From UKL13-3 sp943369665 (lineage in GTDB: Bacteria; Bacteroidota; Bacteroidia; UKL13-3): a stretch of 64,000 bases of DNA. The notes beneath the pieces were generated by a model, which was given only the letters and a program-made list of their open reading frames with translations, was not told the origin of the DNA and did not search any database. A program made the position numbers and the translations under genes. The stretch covers positions 72,280 through 136,279 of the forward strand of contig CALRNX020000012.1 of the NCBI GenBank assembly GCA_943369665.1, given 5' to 3'. Position 1 is the stretch's first letter; each line of letters opens with the position of its first letter. Below are positions 7,509 to 18,965 of the stretch, piece after piece.

Positions 7509-10500
7509 TTAATCTTTAAGAATTTTTACTACACGTGTTTCGTTGTTCAAAATTACTTTAACAAAGAAAAGCCCTTTTTTCAAATTTTCAAGCATGTCCA
7601 GGGTAATATTATTTAAACCCTCGGATATGCTATATTGATGGCTTAAAATTACTTTGCCTTGCATATCAATGAGCGTAATGGTTGCCATTTCTGTAACATC
7701 AGATGGGATAATAAGGTGGATATTATCATTAAATGGATTAGGGTAAACCACTACTTGTTCAAGTTTGGTACTTAATGCCTTATTGAAATCAACTTTTACC
7801 ACCTGTGAGGTTGCAGATGAGCCATCTATATCCACCGAGATCATACGGTAGTATATCGTTGATGCATTATTCATGTCAAGTTGCGCATCCAAATGAGTGA
7901 GTTGGTATTCGGTAAGCGTTGCGCTGTTGCCTTTTGCTTTTACAGTACCAATTTGCTTAAATGATTTTCCATCAGCTGATGCCTGAATGATAAATTTATG
8001 GGCATTTATTTCTGATGCGGTTGACCAGTAAACGATCACGTTCTTTGAGCTGCGTTGTGCAATGAACTTGGTGAGTGTAACAGGAACGGGACTGGCTAAA
8101 TTTTCATCAGCACCCATATATGGCCGCACTGAATTTCTTGCTTCCCCATCAAAGTCGGTAGTATAATTAAGCACCGGTGTTCCCCCGAGATCAAAGTCTC
8201 CAATTGAAGCCCCACTCAGATGCAAATCGGCAGCAGCAGTATTGCTAAAGTTTACGTTTTTGCTGATCGAGTTTGCGTCACCAAGTGATAATGTTTTCCA
8301 TGATGCCAGATCACCGGTTGTTGTTCCCCATAAGGTTAAGTTTGCCGGGTTTACACTATAGAAATTGTTGTAGTCATTGATCGAACTGATCCATGATGAA
8401 TCCGGGCGTGTTCCTTCGTTCCCGATTGCATAATGCAAGCCAGGTGACGATACCGTATTTATGAATAAATTATTCTGCATCACAATTGGCTGGTAAGATT
8501 GGGTTATCAAACTATTTTCTCCACGGTGGAAAGCAAATGATGAAACAGGTTGTCCACTTGTATTGCCAATATGTATGGAGTTATAGAAATAGAAATGAAC
8601 ATTTCCATTAGCACCAGTTACCATAACACCATTCAGCTGCACGGAATCAGATGGGTTGTTGGTAAGCGAAATCATATTGTTATGGATTGCAGTTGCCGAA
8701 TCTAAGAAGCGCATATATAATCCGTTAGCTGTACCGCGTATGGTATTTCCACTGGCAAGAGAATGGTTTTTGATATTATAGATGATGTTATGATGGATAC
8801 TTCCAGGGAAATTGGATGCTGTGACACCAGAAACGTTTGTTGCAGCAGTAGTGTTGGTTCCCGTTATTTCATAGATGGTATTATAGCCAACTTCACTTGT
8901 TGGGCCATATCCTCCAGCAGGGAAACAATAAATACCCTGTGCCACAATACTTCCTCCTGTATAAGCAGCCGCAGTCGAATTAGAGCTTAAATTGGATATT
9001 CTATTGTGTAAAATATGACAAGACGGATATGGAGATCCTGAAGAAAAACTTATTCCCCTGATAACCGCTCCGGTTGCAATATTTGAATTGGTCATGTTGG
9101 CAACCCTGTTATGCTCAATGGTTACAAGTGTATTCACTAGTGCATTGGTATTACTGATACCAACGATTGCTGCCGTACCGGCATTGGTGATACTATTTGC
9201 ATTAACAGAGTCTCCAATCAAATTGTAGTTCACGAGGGCATTTCCGCGGGTAACCACAATCCCTGTAACAGCTCCGCCTCCCGTATTTGTTTTTGTAAAG
9301 TTGCGAACAATGTTCCGAGAAACGGTTGAAACCGAAAGAGAATCGAATGATGCTGAAATACCAATAAATGCGGTTGTTCCATTATGAACCCACGGTGTTC
9401 CTCCCGCATTGATCGTTGTACCCCCAATGGTATTATGCGTAATGGTATTGTAATTAGACGCTGCAGCAAATAAAATTGCAGTTTGTGCAGTTGTAGGGAT
9501 CGTAGCGGAGTTATAATAAATATTGTTGTTGCCGATATACCAGTTTCCACCATTTCCCGTTGCACTTATATTGATCGCACTGGTTGTAAAATTGAATATT
9601 TCATTGCTGTCAATTTTGTTGTAATGATTTGAAGCAGCAGCATTTCCACTACTGTAGATCGCATTAGCAGGAATTCCGGCTGCGGTTGACAGGTCGCGGA
9701 TTTTATTACTGATAATTGTATTGCTATCATTACCCAAAGCTTTGGTTGTCGACCCAATAAGAATGGTGCCACTTGTAGACACTGTATTTGCACTTTCAAT
9801 TGTCAAATTCCTCAAGGTATTGTATCGGGCATCGTTGGTAAAGCTAATGGCAGGACCAGTTGTAGCTGTTGTACGGGTATTCCGTATGGTCCATTCACTA
9901 GTTGTGCCTCCGTCTGGTCTGCCATCAAACATTAAATTGTCAACACCATCAAAAGCAATAAGTGCACCTGCACTACCTGCATCTCCTGCGGTTACACGTG
10001 CTGTAACCGATGCAGCCGGACGAATGGTTACTTTCCATGGTGTTCCATTGGTCATAATTTGGTTGAAATAAATAGGGAATACTTCTCCTACTGTTCCATC
10101 ATAATCACTTTGTAATTCAAACAGTACATCACTAACAAGTTCTGAATTGTTGAGCAAATTGGCTACAACCGTTAAGCTGGTATATGTACCTGTTGCACCT
10201 ATGGTAAAATTACCACCTAGAGGGGCTAGTGTAGGTGTTAATGGATTGTTTATGTCTTCATCGGCTCCCATGTACGGATACACAGATGCCCGGGCTTCTC
10301 CATCAATATCGGTAGGAATGCTGCCAATATAACGTCCTGCAAAACTATTGTTGCCAATTGTTGGTGATGTTAAATGAAGATCGGTAGAGGAAACAAAGGC
10401 TACGGAAGAGTTTATAGATGACAAATCCTGAAGTGAAGCAGTTTTCCAAGCTGCAAAATCTCTTGCCGTGCCGTTCCATTCACCAACCGTAGATGCATTG

Positions 10501-13500
10501 GTACTGTACAAATCATTGTAATTTGCCTGCCACGAACCTCCGGTACTTCCTATTGCATAGTTCTCAACACTGCCTGTACGAATATTGTTAAAGATATTAT
10601 TTTTAACAGTAGTGACTGAAGTTCTTAATTTTCGGAAGCCGTAAGATTTTACATCGGGGCTTGCACCTGCATAATTACCTTCAATGGAAACCGAATTGTG
10701 AAGCACATTGACTGTTCCGGAAGTTGAGTCCATAATACCAACCACTCTGGCATTTGATGAAATAAGCGTACCTAAACTTACCATATTATTGGCAATTGTC
10801 CAGTTTGCCCCTGCAAATAAATTAATACCAATTACCAATGCATCTGTATTAGAACTCGTATTTAAGAAATCGTATACTTTGTTGCGGGCGATTATACCTG
10901 AACCGGTTGTACTACCCACATTGATTCCATTGCATCGGGTAGGAGATACTCCCGATGGTCCTCCATCAGATGATAAATTTGAAATGGTATTGTCTACAAT
11001 TTGCTGGTTGGTATTGGCACTGCTGGTATAGATACCTTGAACAGCCGAGGTGTTGCTGGATACCGTTACTGTAGCAACAGAAAGTTTATGAATAGTATTA
11101 TTTCGAATAACTATTGCATCGGTTGTGTTCGATCCTGTGTGAGAAATACCTCGATGACCAACCGCATTGGTTGTACCTGTAGAGGTAATATTGGCAATGG
11201 TGTTGTTATATATTGTTGCTATGGGAGTACTGGTGATGGTAATGCTCAGATGTGTACCAAGCAATGCACTCGTGATGCTATTGCTAGTTGTTAAATGACC
11301 AATGGTGTTACCGTTAATACTCACTCTTCCGCCTGTTACTTCAATTCCTGCATATGTTCCCGTGGCGGTTCCGGTGAGTGCTATATTTTGAATGGTATTG
11401 TTTTTTATAAAAGTCGAGTCCTGAGTTCCTACTGCACACACAATTCCTCTCCATGCAATTCCTCCGCTATTTGTCCATGCTGATCCTCCTGCATTTGCAG
11501 CAGTTCCTCCGATTGCATTTCCGATAATCTGATTGGTATTTCCGGCCGAAAGTAAACGGATAGCTGTTTGCGCTGTAGCTGCGGCAGCGGTCATGTAAAA
11601 TTGATTGTTGTTAATGTTCCATCCATTGCCATTCCCAGTTGCAGTAACATGTACGCCACTGGCAGACCAGTTGAATATTTGATTATCAAGAATGTCAATG
11701 CCATGGTTGGTTGCTTCATCTGTTCCATTTGAAAAAATGGCATTAGCCGGCATACCTATGCTATCTGATCGGTCTCTGATGATATTGTATCGAATGATAT
11801 TAGAATCGTTTCCAAGCGTACCTGTTGTGGTTGAAAAGAGGATCGTTCCACTTGTAGCAACAGCATTTGCACTTTGGATATTCAAATACTCGAGTATGTT
11901 GTGTTGGGCTTCATTGATAAAACGAATTGTTGGTGTAAATGTTCCATCAGCTCTTTTGTTACGAATCGTCCACTTAATATTCGTCATATCGCCTGATCCT
12001 CCAGGTCGTCCATCAAAATAAATATGATGTGTTGCATTCAAATCGATCAATGGCATATCAGCATTCGGTATCCCGGCAGTCGTTAGCATACTGGATACAT
12101 TACCTTCCGGACGAATGATTACTTTGATAGAAGAATCGGAGCGGCTAATATTATCGAATGATAGCGGGAAAGATTCTCCGGTTGTTCCATCGTAATCGGC
12201 AAGCAATTCCACTGTAACATCACTTGTGAAGTGATTTTGTTTCAGATATGCAAGTGCATCGGTTATTTTTTGGTAATTACCACTTGCTCCAACAGTAATT
12301 GTTCCCCCTGCTATGATAGGAAGGATACGATACAACTGAATCGTTCCGCTAATTGGAAAAGCACCGGCCAATAAATCAACACTGTCGGGAGTGTTTGCAA
12401 AAGAAATACCACTGCTGGCACCAACGTTTGTATTTTCCGAAAAGTCTTGGGCTACAATGAAATATTGGATACTGTCTCCTCCCGATACAGCTCCTCCCAA
12501 TAGTAGATTATAGTCGATTGTAAAGTTAAAAGGGCTCGTAGTGTTTGATGCTTCCACCCATTTCCATCCGTTATCTCCGGAAGTATTTCCGACATACGCA
12601 TTATCGTCAGTTGTTTTTTTGTAATACAAACGAGGCTTGTGTGCAGAGGTGTCAATTCCGGATACATCTGTAATACTTGCAAATCCTATTAATGTAGGAC
12701 TTGTAGTTGAAACGGTATTTAACAGTGGAGTAAAGGAAACAGTTGGGTTAACCATATCCACAACTTTTTCATAAGCACCTATTGTTGGGTTGGTAGCATC
12801 ACGCAGTGTATCAATAATGTCATTTGTAATTCCCGAGATTGGAGTCCCTGCTCCCTCAGCTGGTGAGGTTGGTAATGGAATCAGTAATGATGAACTGTTA
12901 AATAAAGGATTAGTACCCACACTTTGCTGGTCGAATGCTCCACCATTGGCGAGTTTCCAGTCGGCTAATGTTATTGCATTTGTATTATAGTATCCAACCC
13001 CCACAGTTCCACTTGCATTCATGTATAATAAGTTATTGTTGGAAGTGATACTAGAAGAGGCCGTTCCAAACCTCAAACAATTTTTGGTGCCACTTCCTCC
13101 TCTTGTAATGCTTACGATATTATTTTTTATGATAACATTAGATGCTTCGGTTAGTTGGTAAATTCCGTATGTTGTTCCAGCTGTTGCATCCGGATAACTT
13201 AAGTCAATTGTGTTGTAATAGTAATGTACACCATCAGAACCACTGCTGTAGATACCATAGATAGTTCCTGTTAAGCTGTTGAAGTTATAAATAAGATTAT
13301 TGGACACTATATTCTCAAATCCAACGGGAGCATCATTTGCTGAGCTATATATTCCATAAGCAGTACCCGATTGTGTGGTAGCCGAATTGTGTGTATCATG
13401 AATCTTGTTTTTTGAAACGTTAATACGTTTGTTCAATGTTCCTAATTCAATACCTTCAAAGGTAGTGACAGCAACCCTGGTGGCCCGTGTTATATCATTT

Positions 13501-16500
13501 CTTTCAATGAGGCAGCTATCCATATTGGTATATTCAATGCCTATTGAATAAAAATCGCGAATGGTGCTGTTAATTATATTATTATTTTGAGTGTTTAATC
13601 CATTTCCATTAATTACTGCACCATAGTATCCGCCAATAAGGGTACAACCTGTCACCGTAAGATTTGATGCATTGTTTCCTGCTAAATTTACATCTGTAGA
13701 TGAAGCCGAAGCTACAATACACGCACCATTATCTACTGTTGTAGTTGTACTTGCAGAAAGGTCAATTACACAATCAACAATTGAGTCGTAATCGGCTTCA
13801 TTTGTAAGGTTGATTCCCCAATCAAAGTCTGCAGCTAAGCCTCTAATATAGATGTTACGAAGTATAATATAATCGGCACCATCAAGTTTGATAATATGGC
13901 GTGCGGATGTATTTGGGGTAAATTGAAGTGTATCGCCATGTCCATTAAATGTAATCGTGTTAATTAATGAACTTCCGGCAACTTGAGGAATAACAAGCTG
14001 TTCAACGTAAGGGCCGTTTCCAGGTACAACATCAAATACTACAGGGCCAAGTATACCACATGAAAGAGCATTTACAGCTGATGTAAATGAATTGAAATTA
14101 GAGCTACCCGTTGGCAAAGATGCATCAATGGTATAACTTCCGGCTGCAAGTGCTGCACATAACGATTGGCTTGCTGTATCATTTTCCTGTGTTCCATCGG
14201 CTATTCCATTTACGGACTTAATATATGCTCTAAGGTTTACAGGGCCTGATAAATTGTATTGTGCCGTAAAACTTAATTGTTGACTTGAAAGAGTAGCTAT
14301 TGATAAGCCAGAAAATACTTCTGAAACAGGAGTTACTCCATCTGTATATTCTATTTCAAGATCAGTAATAACTATCGAAGATGAATTGTTTTTTATATTT
14401 ACGGTTATAGTTTGATTCCCAGCTGCTACAGGTTGTTGGGGAGCTATCCATAAGAGTTCACCATCAATTGGAGGGGGAGTATATTCAATTGCTCCTAAAT
14501 CGGGAGTGTTGTTTGGACGGACAATTCCTGAAAAATCTGTAAACACACCTACACTATCACCATAGTCATTTAAAGAAAACGCCTTTGGTGTATAATTGTT
14601 GATAAGCGGGTCAGTAAAATTAGGATTCTTGGTCAAACTTTGTTGGTCATAAGCACTTGAATTCACTAATTTCCAATCGGCAAGTGTAGTCTGTCCTGAG
14701 TTGAAATACCCAATACCATTTGTTCCTGCCGGAGCATTCATGTAAAGATCATTTTTGTTGGATATAATTGCAGAGGTTATGGTAGCGAAATACAAGCAAT
14801 ATTTAACACCGGTACCTCCACGTGTTATCGAGATAATATTATTCCGAAAATCAATATTGGTTGCAGCGGTAGTTTGAAAAAAACCTCTTGTTATACCTGC
14901 AGTAGCCGCAGCATAATCAAGTGAAATGGTATTGTGATAATAATAAGCACCATCAGATCCGGAATTATACAAAGCATAGATAGTTCCCGATCCGCTGTTA
15001 AAGTTATAGATAATATTATTGGTTATGCGGTTTTCAAATCCTACAGGCGCATCGTTTGCAGAAGAGAAAATACCATAAGCGGATCCTGTTATCACAGATG
15101 CAGCATCATGGGTATTATGTATTCTATTTGCATTTATTCTTGATTGCTTATTTCCGGCTCCCAGCTCTATACCTTCAAAGGTTGTAACCGTTGTTCGGTT
15201 GGCACGATGAATATTGTTGTTTTCAACAGTTGTCGAGTCATTATAAGTTAGTTCTACACCTATGGAGTAAAAATCCCGGATAATATTATTCGAAATAGTA
15301 TTGTGCATCGAATAGTTGGATACATTACCATTGATAATAACTGTTTGAAAACCCCCAATTAATTCACAGTTTTTTACAGTAAGATAATTAGTGTTGTTCC
15401 CTCCTAGATTAATGTCTGTTGTTGAGGCAGAAGCCGCTATACAGGCTGCATTATCAGCAGCGGTGGCGGTGTTTAACGAAAGGTCTACCGTACAGTTTAA
15501 TATGGAATCATAATCAGCGCCATTTGTTAAGTGAATTCCCCAATCAAAATCAAGGGCTAATCCTACAATATTTAAATTTTTGATCGTTACATAGTCGGCT
15601 CCATCAAGTTTAAGAATATGTCGGTTAGCGGCAGTGGGTGTATGTTGTATGGTCTGATTGTTTCCATTGAAGGTGAAAGTATTTATGCTTGATAATCCAA
15701 GTATTTCAGGAATAACAAGTGCTCCTGTGTATGGACCTGTTCCTGTTGTAATTTCAATTGTAACCGGTCCGGTTAAGCAACCAGTATTAAGTGTTGTTTG
15801 CAAAGATGCCAATGTTTGGAAATTAGTAGGGCTATTGGCAGTGGTGGAGTTTAATGTATATGAAGAACCATTAAGTTCAACCCCAATTTCATATGCGTTG
15901 GCTGCAGGTGGTGTCGTAACACTATTTACGTCAGATGCAACGACTCCTGCTGGTAATGAACGAATATTTACATTTACAGCACCGCTATCTTGTGCTATAA
16001 CATAATAAAAGATGGAATCTCCTGTGCTTATGCCCCCCATATCACTTGATAAAACAGGAAAGTTCCAGGTTCCATTTGTAGTTGTGCCGCTTATCAATGT
16101 GCCGGGTTGTGATACCCAAATGCCTACGCTGCTTTTACGGTAATATATCCTGGGAACCAATGCTCCTGCCAAGTATACCCCGGTTTGGTCATTAATGGTT
16201 GCAGTGAGCATTCTATCGGAAGTTGAGCAGGTTTTACTCAAATTGGTGTAGCTAATGGAAGGTGCTGTAAAATCAAGTCCAACGCCATCAAATTCGTCTG
16301 CTCCCATATCCGGAATTGACCCACCTCCATTTACAGAACCTACAGGTCCCGGACGAATATCTCCGTCAAAATCATACATTACGTTTGCAAGTATTAATGC
16401 ATTCGACTCCATTGAGTTTGGAGTGGTACCAATGTTTAAATGCAAATTCATCGAACTGTCTACATAATGAACAGGAACAGCCGTAAAACTGTGCACATCA

Positions 16501-18815
16501 CAATTCGATATTGTTTTCCAATCTGCAAAAGTTTTTTCAACACTTCCCCATGAACCAACTGTCGATGCAGTTATGGCATTCAATGTATTATAGTCAGAAG
16601 CATTTAACCCCCAACCGGTGGCACTAGGTGTTGTGGCCCCGTAATTATTGTTAATAGCAAAATGTTTTCCCGTTCCTCCGCTTCTGTTATTGGTAAAGAT
16701 ATTATTGAGAACAATCATTGGAACAGTTGTTGCCGATGTGCCAAAATCAGTTCGAGCTAAAGCAAATGAGGGCTGGGCTCCGGAAGTAACTATACCCTCG
16801 ATGGTAACCGTGTTATGATAAATACTGTCAATAGGGTCGGGTGTGGCACCATGTTGGGCCCATATTCCAATAAATGCAATGTTTCCGGTTTCTCCTGCAC
16901 CAAGAGAGATCATGTTATTGTAAATATTAATTGGTGACGAAGCAACTCCGGAACGAATAAAAATTCCACTTGCTGTACCTGGCGTTGTTGCACTTGTAGA
17001 AGTGCTGGCATTTCTTATCTTATAAATCTGATTACCGTGAACTCTTGGGTTACCATTAGCTACAATTACGATTCCTGCTGCATCTGTGGCCGCTGTACTT
17101 GCATTGGTAATGGCAATATCATGAATGATATTACCAACAGCCTGCCCGCCCTGTCCGCTTCCAAACAATATTCCCACTGCGCCTAATTGTCCGCTTGTTT
17201 CAGCCGTAAGCCCGGTATTGGTGGTAAGGTTGTATATATTGTTCGTATCGATTTTAATAAGGGTAGATCCCGCAGAAATAGATGTTGCAATACCTCTTAC
17301 ATAGCAGGTAGTACCCGATCCAATGGAAGTAAGGTTACGAATAGTATTGTGTGAATAAACCGCTATGGTTGATGATGAAGCGGCTGAGATTCCTGCACAC
17401 AAAGAGCTTCCGGTTGTTAAGCCTGAAGTACCTGCACGCATATTATCTGCAGTTGCATTTCCAAAAGTATTGTATTGAATAGAAATGGATGCAGCGACAG
17501 CAGATACGGTAACACCAAATATACCGCCAGCAACGGCAGCGGTGCTACCTGATGAAGTTAAGGCACCAACATAATTGTTATGTATTTGAATGGTACCAGT
17601 AGTTGCACTGTTAATACCTACAATAGCTCCCTGGGTTGAAGTAGGAGTTGCTGTTATAGCTCCGGTTCCTGTGGTTGCCCCAATGGTATTGCCGTATATG
17701 GTTCCAATATTTGCGTTTCCGGCCTTTACACTGATCCCACATAAAATTCCGTTCCCGGTTGAGGCTCCGCTCGATGTTGCTAAACTAATTGCTGTAATGG
17801 TATTGAACTGTACCGAGGTTGCTACGGCAGTACCAACAGAAAGTTCAATAGCGATAAGTCTTGTGGCTACCGTGCTGGTCATTGTGTATGTTCCCGTTCC
17901 GGCTGCCGAATTATATCCAATAGTATTGGAATCCACACGATGTCCATTGCCACTTGTAATAGAAATGATTTGATGAGTGTTTGCCGTAGTGTAAGTACGT
18001 GTTGCTGTTTGGTAAAATCTATTACGTGAAATTGCCCAGTCTGTGTTCCCGGCACCTGCTAGTACTCCATTGGTAATGAGTGTTGCGCTAAAGAAATTAC
18101 TGATATTATTTTGCGTAATAAAGTTACCACTATTTTCAATTCCTGCTGTGGCTGTTCCAATACTTGCAATTGCATTTGCAGGAAACGTTGCACCTGCTCC
18201 TTCCAAGGTACAACCCATAATCAGGTTATTATCATTTCCGGTGGTTGTTCCTGTTGAAAATAAAATTGTGCCCACTGTAACGGCAGTGGATGCTCCTCTC
18301 ACTGTGGTGTTTTTGAGTTGATTGCTGCACGCATCGTTTATGAAACGAATGGTGCTTACACCAGCAGCTCCGGTATTTGTATTTTCAATGATGAGGGCGT
18401 TTCCTCCTGAATTTAATCCATCAATGATCACATTATCGGCACCATTAAGATCAATGAGCGCGGCAGCAAGACTACCTGAAATGGTACGTGATGCCCCACC
18501 AGATGGGCTTATGCTGATGCCTGTATAACTTGCAGCACCGCTGCCGCTGGCATTTAATACTGCAGATGCACTTTCTGTAGTGTTTCCTGTTATTGCTATT
18601 ATAATATTTCCGGTATGCGCTCCGCTGTTTATACTGTCAAAAGCTAGTTTGAGAGTACCATACGAAGCAGCGGGGGTACCGCCTGTTGAGGTAATGTTTA
18701 CCTGGGCTTTTCCCCATAATGTAGTGAGTAAAAATAACATCAAAAACCCTGCATGTTTAGTCAGAGATGTTAGTTTGTTCAAGGCAAAAAAAGGAAGTGG
18801 TGTAAATCTTTTCAT
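7509..18815 (-). CDS. Giant five-module beta-helix surface protein with T9SS sorting domain
   Basis: 3768 aa in one uninterrupted frame. A signal peptide (hydrophobic ~22-36, cleavage near GKAQ) is followed by five long modules of right-handed parallel beta-helix type. Each has the order 'LNGADNVIIDG / FINDA..N / GTILFSTGT..GNDSN.I / many short N-I-x-N repeats / ADWKT / MGADE'. Modules end near residues 836 (MGADEFDG), 1442 (GAIEY), 2012 (GAYEK), 2850 (MGADED) and 3566 (MGADEN). Two Ig-like linkers (LYYKKT, IFYYVIAQDS) separate modules 1/2 and 3/4. A fibronectin-like domain (VYWSTASEINAHKFIIQAS) and the T9SS tail VVYPNPFNDN ... KGLFFVKVILNNETRVVKIL close the protein. It is exported by Sec then T9SS and is probably a surface adhesin or matrix protein; pectin-lyase-like catalysis cannot be excluded. 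No polysaccharide-lyase catalytic signature was recognised. Ser/Thr/Gly/Asn-rich composition fits a beta-helix. Confidence 0.9.
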   Translation of the reverse strand: MKRFTPLPFFALNKLTSLTKHAGFLMLFLLTTLWGKAQVNITSTGGTPAASYGTLKLAFDSINSGAHTGNIIIAITGNTTESASAVLNASGSGAASYTGISISPSGGASRTISGSLAAALIDLNGADNVIIDGLNSGGNALIIENTNTGAAGVSTIRFINDACSNQLKNTTVRGASTAVTVGTILFSTGTTTGNDNNLIMGCTLEGAGATFPANAIASIGTATAGIENSGNFITQNNISNFFSATLITNGVLAGAGNTDWAISRNRFYQTATRTYTTANTHQIISITSGNGHRVDSNTIGYNSAAGTGTYTMTSTVATRLIAIELSVGTAVATSVQFNTITAISLATSSGASTGNGILCGISVKAGNANIGTIYGNTIGATTGTGAITATPTSTQGAIVGINSATTGTIQIHNNYVGALTSSGSTAAVAGGIFGVTVSAVAASISIQYNTFGNATADNMRAGTSGLTTGSSLCAGISAASSSTIAVYSHNTIRNLTSIGSGTTCYVRGIATSISAGSTLIKIDTNNIYNLTTNTGLTAETSGQLGAVGILFGSGQGGQAVGNIIHDIAITNASTAATDAAGIVIVANGNPRVHGNQIYKIRNASTSTSATTPGTASGIFIRSGVASSPINIYNNMISLGAGETGNIAFIGIWAQHGATPDPIDSIYHNTVTIEGIVTSGAQPSFALARTDFGTSATTVPMIVLNNIFTNNRSGGTGKHFAINNNYGATTPSATGWGLNASDYNTLNAITASTVGSWGSVEKTFADWKTISNCDVHSFTAVPVHYVDSSMNLHLNIGTTPNSMESNALILANVMYDFDGDIRPGPVGSVNGGGSIPDMGADEFDGVGLDFTAPSISYTNLSKTCSTSDRMLTATINDQTGVYLAGALVPRIYYRKSSVGIWVSQPGTLISGTTTNGTWNFPVLSSDMGGISTGDSIFYYVIAQDSGAVNVNIRSLPAGVVASDVNSVTTPPAANAYEIGVELNGSSYTLNSTTANSPTNFQTLASLQTTLNTGCLTGPVTIEITTGTGPYTGALVIPEILGLSSINTFTFNGNNQTIQHTPTAANRHILKLDGADYVTIKNLNIVGLALDFDWGIHLTNGADYDSILNCTVDLSLNTATAADNAACIAASASTTDINLGGNNTNYLTVKNCELIGGFQTVIINGNVSNYSMHNTISNNIIRDFYSIGVELTYNDSTTVENNNIHRANRTTVTTFEGIELGAGNKQSRINANRIHNTHDAASVITGSAYGIFSSANDAPVGFENRITNNIIYNFNSGSGTIYALYNSGSDGAYYYHNTISLDYAAATAGITRGFFQTTAATNIDFRNNIISITRGGTGVKYCLYFATITSAIISNKNDLYMNAPAGTNGIGYFNSGQTTLADWKLVNSSAYDQQSLTKNPNFTDPLINNYTPKAFSLNDYGDSVGVFTDFSGIVRPNNTPDLGAIEYTPPPIDGELLWIAPQQPVAAGNQTITVNIKNNSSSIVITDLEIEYTDGVTPVSEVFSGLSIATLSSQQLSFTAQYNLSGPVNLRAYIKSVNGIADGTQENDTASQSLCAALAAGSYTIDASLPTGSSNFNSFTSAVNALSCGILGPVVFDVVPGNGPYVEQLVIPQVAGSSLINTITFNGHGDTLQFTPNTSARHIIKLDGADYIILRNIYIRGLAADFDWGINLTNEADYDSIVDCVIDLSASTTTTVDNGACIVASASSTDVNLAGNNASNLTVTGCTLIGGYYGAVINGNGLNTQNNNIINSTIRDFYSIGIEYTNMDSCLIERNDITRATRVAVTTFEGIELGTLNKRINVSKNKIHDTHNSATTQSGTAYGIYSSANDAPVGFENIVSNNLIYNFNSLTGTIYGIYSSGSDGVHYYYNTIDLSYPDATAGTTYGIYQLTEASNVIIKNNIVSITRGGSGTKNCLRFGTASSSITSNNNLLYMNASGTVGVGYYNTNAITLADWKLANGGAFDQQSVGTNPLFNSSSLLIPLPTSPAEGAGTPISGITNDIIDTLRDATNPTIGAYEKVVDMVNPTVSFTPLLNTVSTTSPTLIGFASITDVSGIDTSAHKPRLYYKKTTDDNAYVGNTSGDNGWKWVEASNTTSPFNFTIDYNLLLGGAVSGGDSIQYFIVAQDFSENTNVGASSGISFANTPDSVDLLAGAFPISGTIQLYRILPIIAGGTITVGASGNYQKITDALAYLKQNHFTSDVTVELLADYDGTTGESFPLSFDNISRSDSSIKVIIRPEGNVSSMLTTAGIPNADMPLIDLNATHHIYFDGRPGGSGDMTNIKWTIRNKRADGTFTPTIRFINEAQHNILEYLNIQSANAVATSGTILFSTTTGTLGNDSNIIRYNIIRDRSDSIGMPANAIFSNGTDEATNHGIDILDNQIFNWSASGVHVTATGNGNGWNINNNQFYMTAAAATAQTAIRLLSAGNTNQIIGNAIGGTAANAGGSAWTNSGGIAWRGIVCAVGTQDSTFIKNNTIQNIALTGTATGTYAGIEVTGGRVSINGNTIGHLTTSNSITSALLGTHLSITITSTPIATIYNNTIANITSTGTTNAVGHRGISHTGSNTTDAIVIRNNTIHKLSVATVTVSSNTSAVQGIYTSSANTNQQIVDNTISNLSSDGGPSGVSPTRCNGINVGSTTGSGIIARNKVYDFLNTSSNTDALVIGINLFAGANWTIANNMVSLGTLISSNARVVGIMDSTSGTVNVLHNSVSIEGNYAGASPDVKSYGFRKLRTSVTTVKNNIFNNIRTGSVENYAIGSTGGSWQANYNDLYSTNASTVGEWNGTARDFAAWKTASLQDLSSINSSVAFVSSTDLHLTSPTIGNNSFAGRYIGSIPTDIDGEARASVYPYMGADEDINNPLTPTLAPLGGNFTIGATGTYTSLTVVANLLNNSELVSDVLFELQSDYDGTVGEVFPIYFNQIMTNGTPWKVTIRPAASVTARVTAGDAGSAGALIAFDGVDNLMFDGRPDGGTTSEWTIRNTRTTATTGPAISFTNDARYNTLRNLTIESANTVSTSGTILIGSTTKALGNDSNTIISNKIRDLSTAAGIPANAIYSSGNAAASNHYNKIDSNEIFNFTTSAINISATGNGGNWYIGNNNIYYNSATIPTTAQTAILFAAASNYNTITHNTIGGTTINAGGTPWVHNGTTAFIGISASFDSLSVSTVSRNIVRNFTKTNTGGGAVTGIVVTRGNALVNYNLIGDSVNANSITNAGTAAIVGISNTNALVNTLVTIEHNRVANMTNSNIATGAVIRGISFSSGSPYPSCHILHNRISNLSSNSTAAAYTGGSIVAQGIYCFPAGGYGPTSEVGYNTIYEITGTNTTAATNVSGVTASNFPGSIHHNIIYNIKNHSLASGNTIRGTANGLYMRFLDSATAIHNNMISLTNNPSDSVQLNGVMVTGANGNVHFYFYNSIHIGNTSGQPVSSFAFHRGENSLITQSYQPIVMQNNLFINTVSSPGLHYAIGNEGTRPDSSWISSINDYNNFYSVNPANLTLWGTTTGDLASWKTLSLGDANSISKNVNFSNTAAADLHLSGASIGDFDLGGTPVLNYTTDFDGEARNSVRPYMGADENLASPVPVTLTKFIAQRSSKNVIVYWSTASEINAHKFIIQASADGKSFKQIGTVKAKGNSATLTEYQLTHLDAQLDMNNASTIYYRMISVDIDGSSATSQVVKVDFNKALSTKLEQVVVYPNPFNDNIHLIIPSDVTEMATITLIDMQGKVILSHQYSISEGLNNITLDMLENLKKGLFFVKVILNNETRVVKILKD

Positions 18816-18965
18816 AATTCGATTTTTATTGATAAAACTATATTACCAAATAGATTCTACAATCGAACGGAAAGGACTTTGAAAAGCGGCTGTAATATAC
18901 CGAAAGCGTAAAAATGAATACTGAATGTGAATGGGTTTAATTGAGATTAAAGACAGGTTGTTCGA

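Noticed and set aside
17590..17973. Antisense frames within the giant gene (for example 127 residues here and several others from 8763 to 18882)
   Set aside because: Opposite-strand shadows of the Ser/Thr/Ala/Gly-rich giant gene; hydrophobic low-complexity translation without start context.
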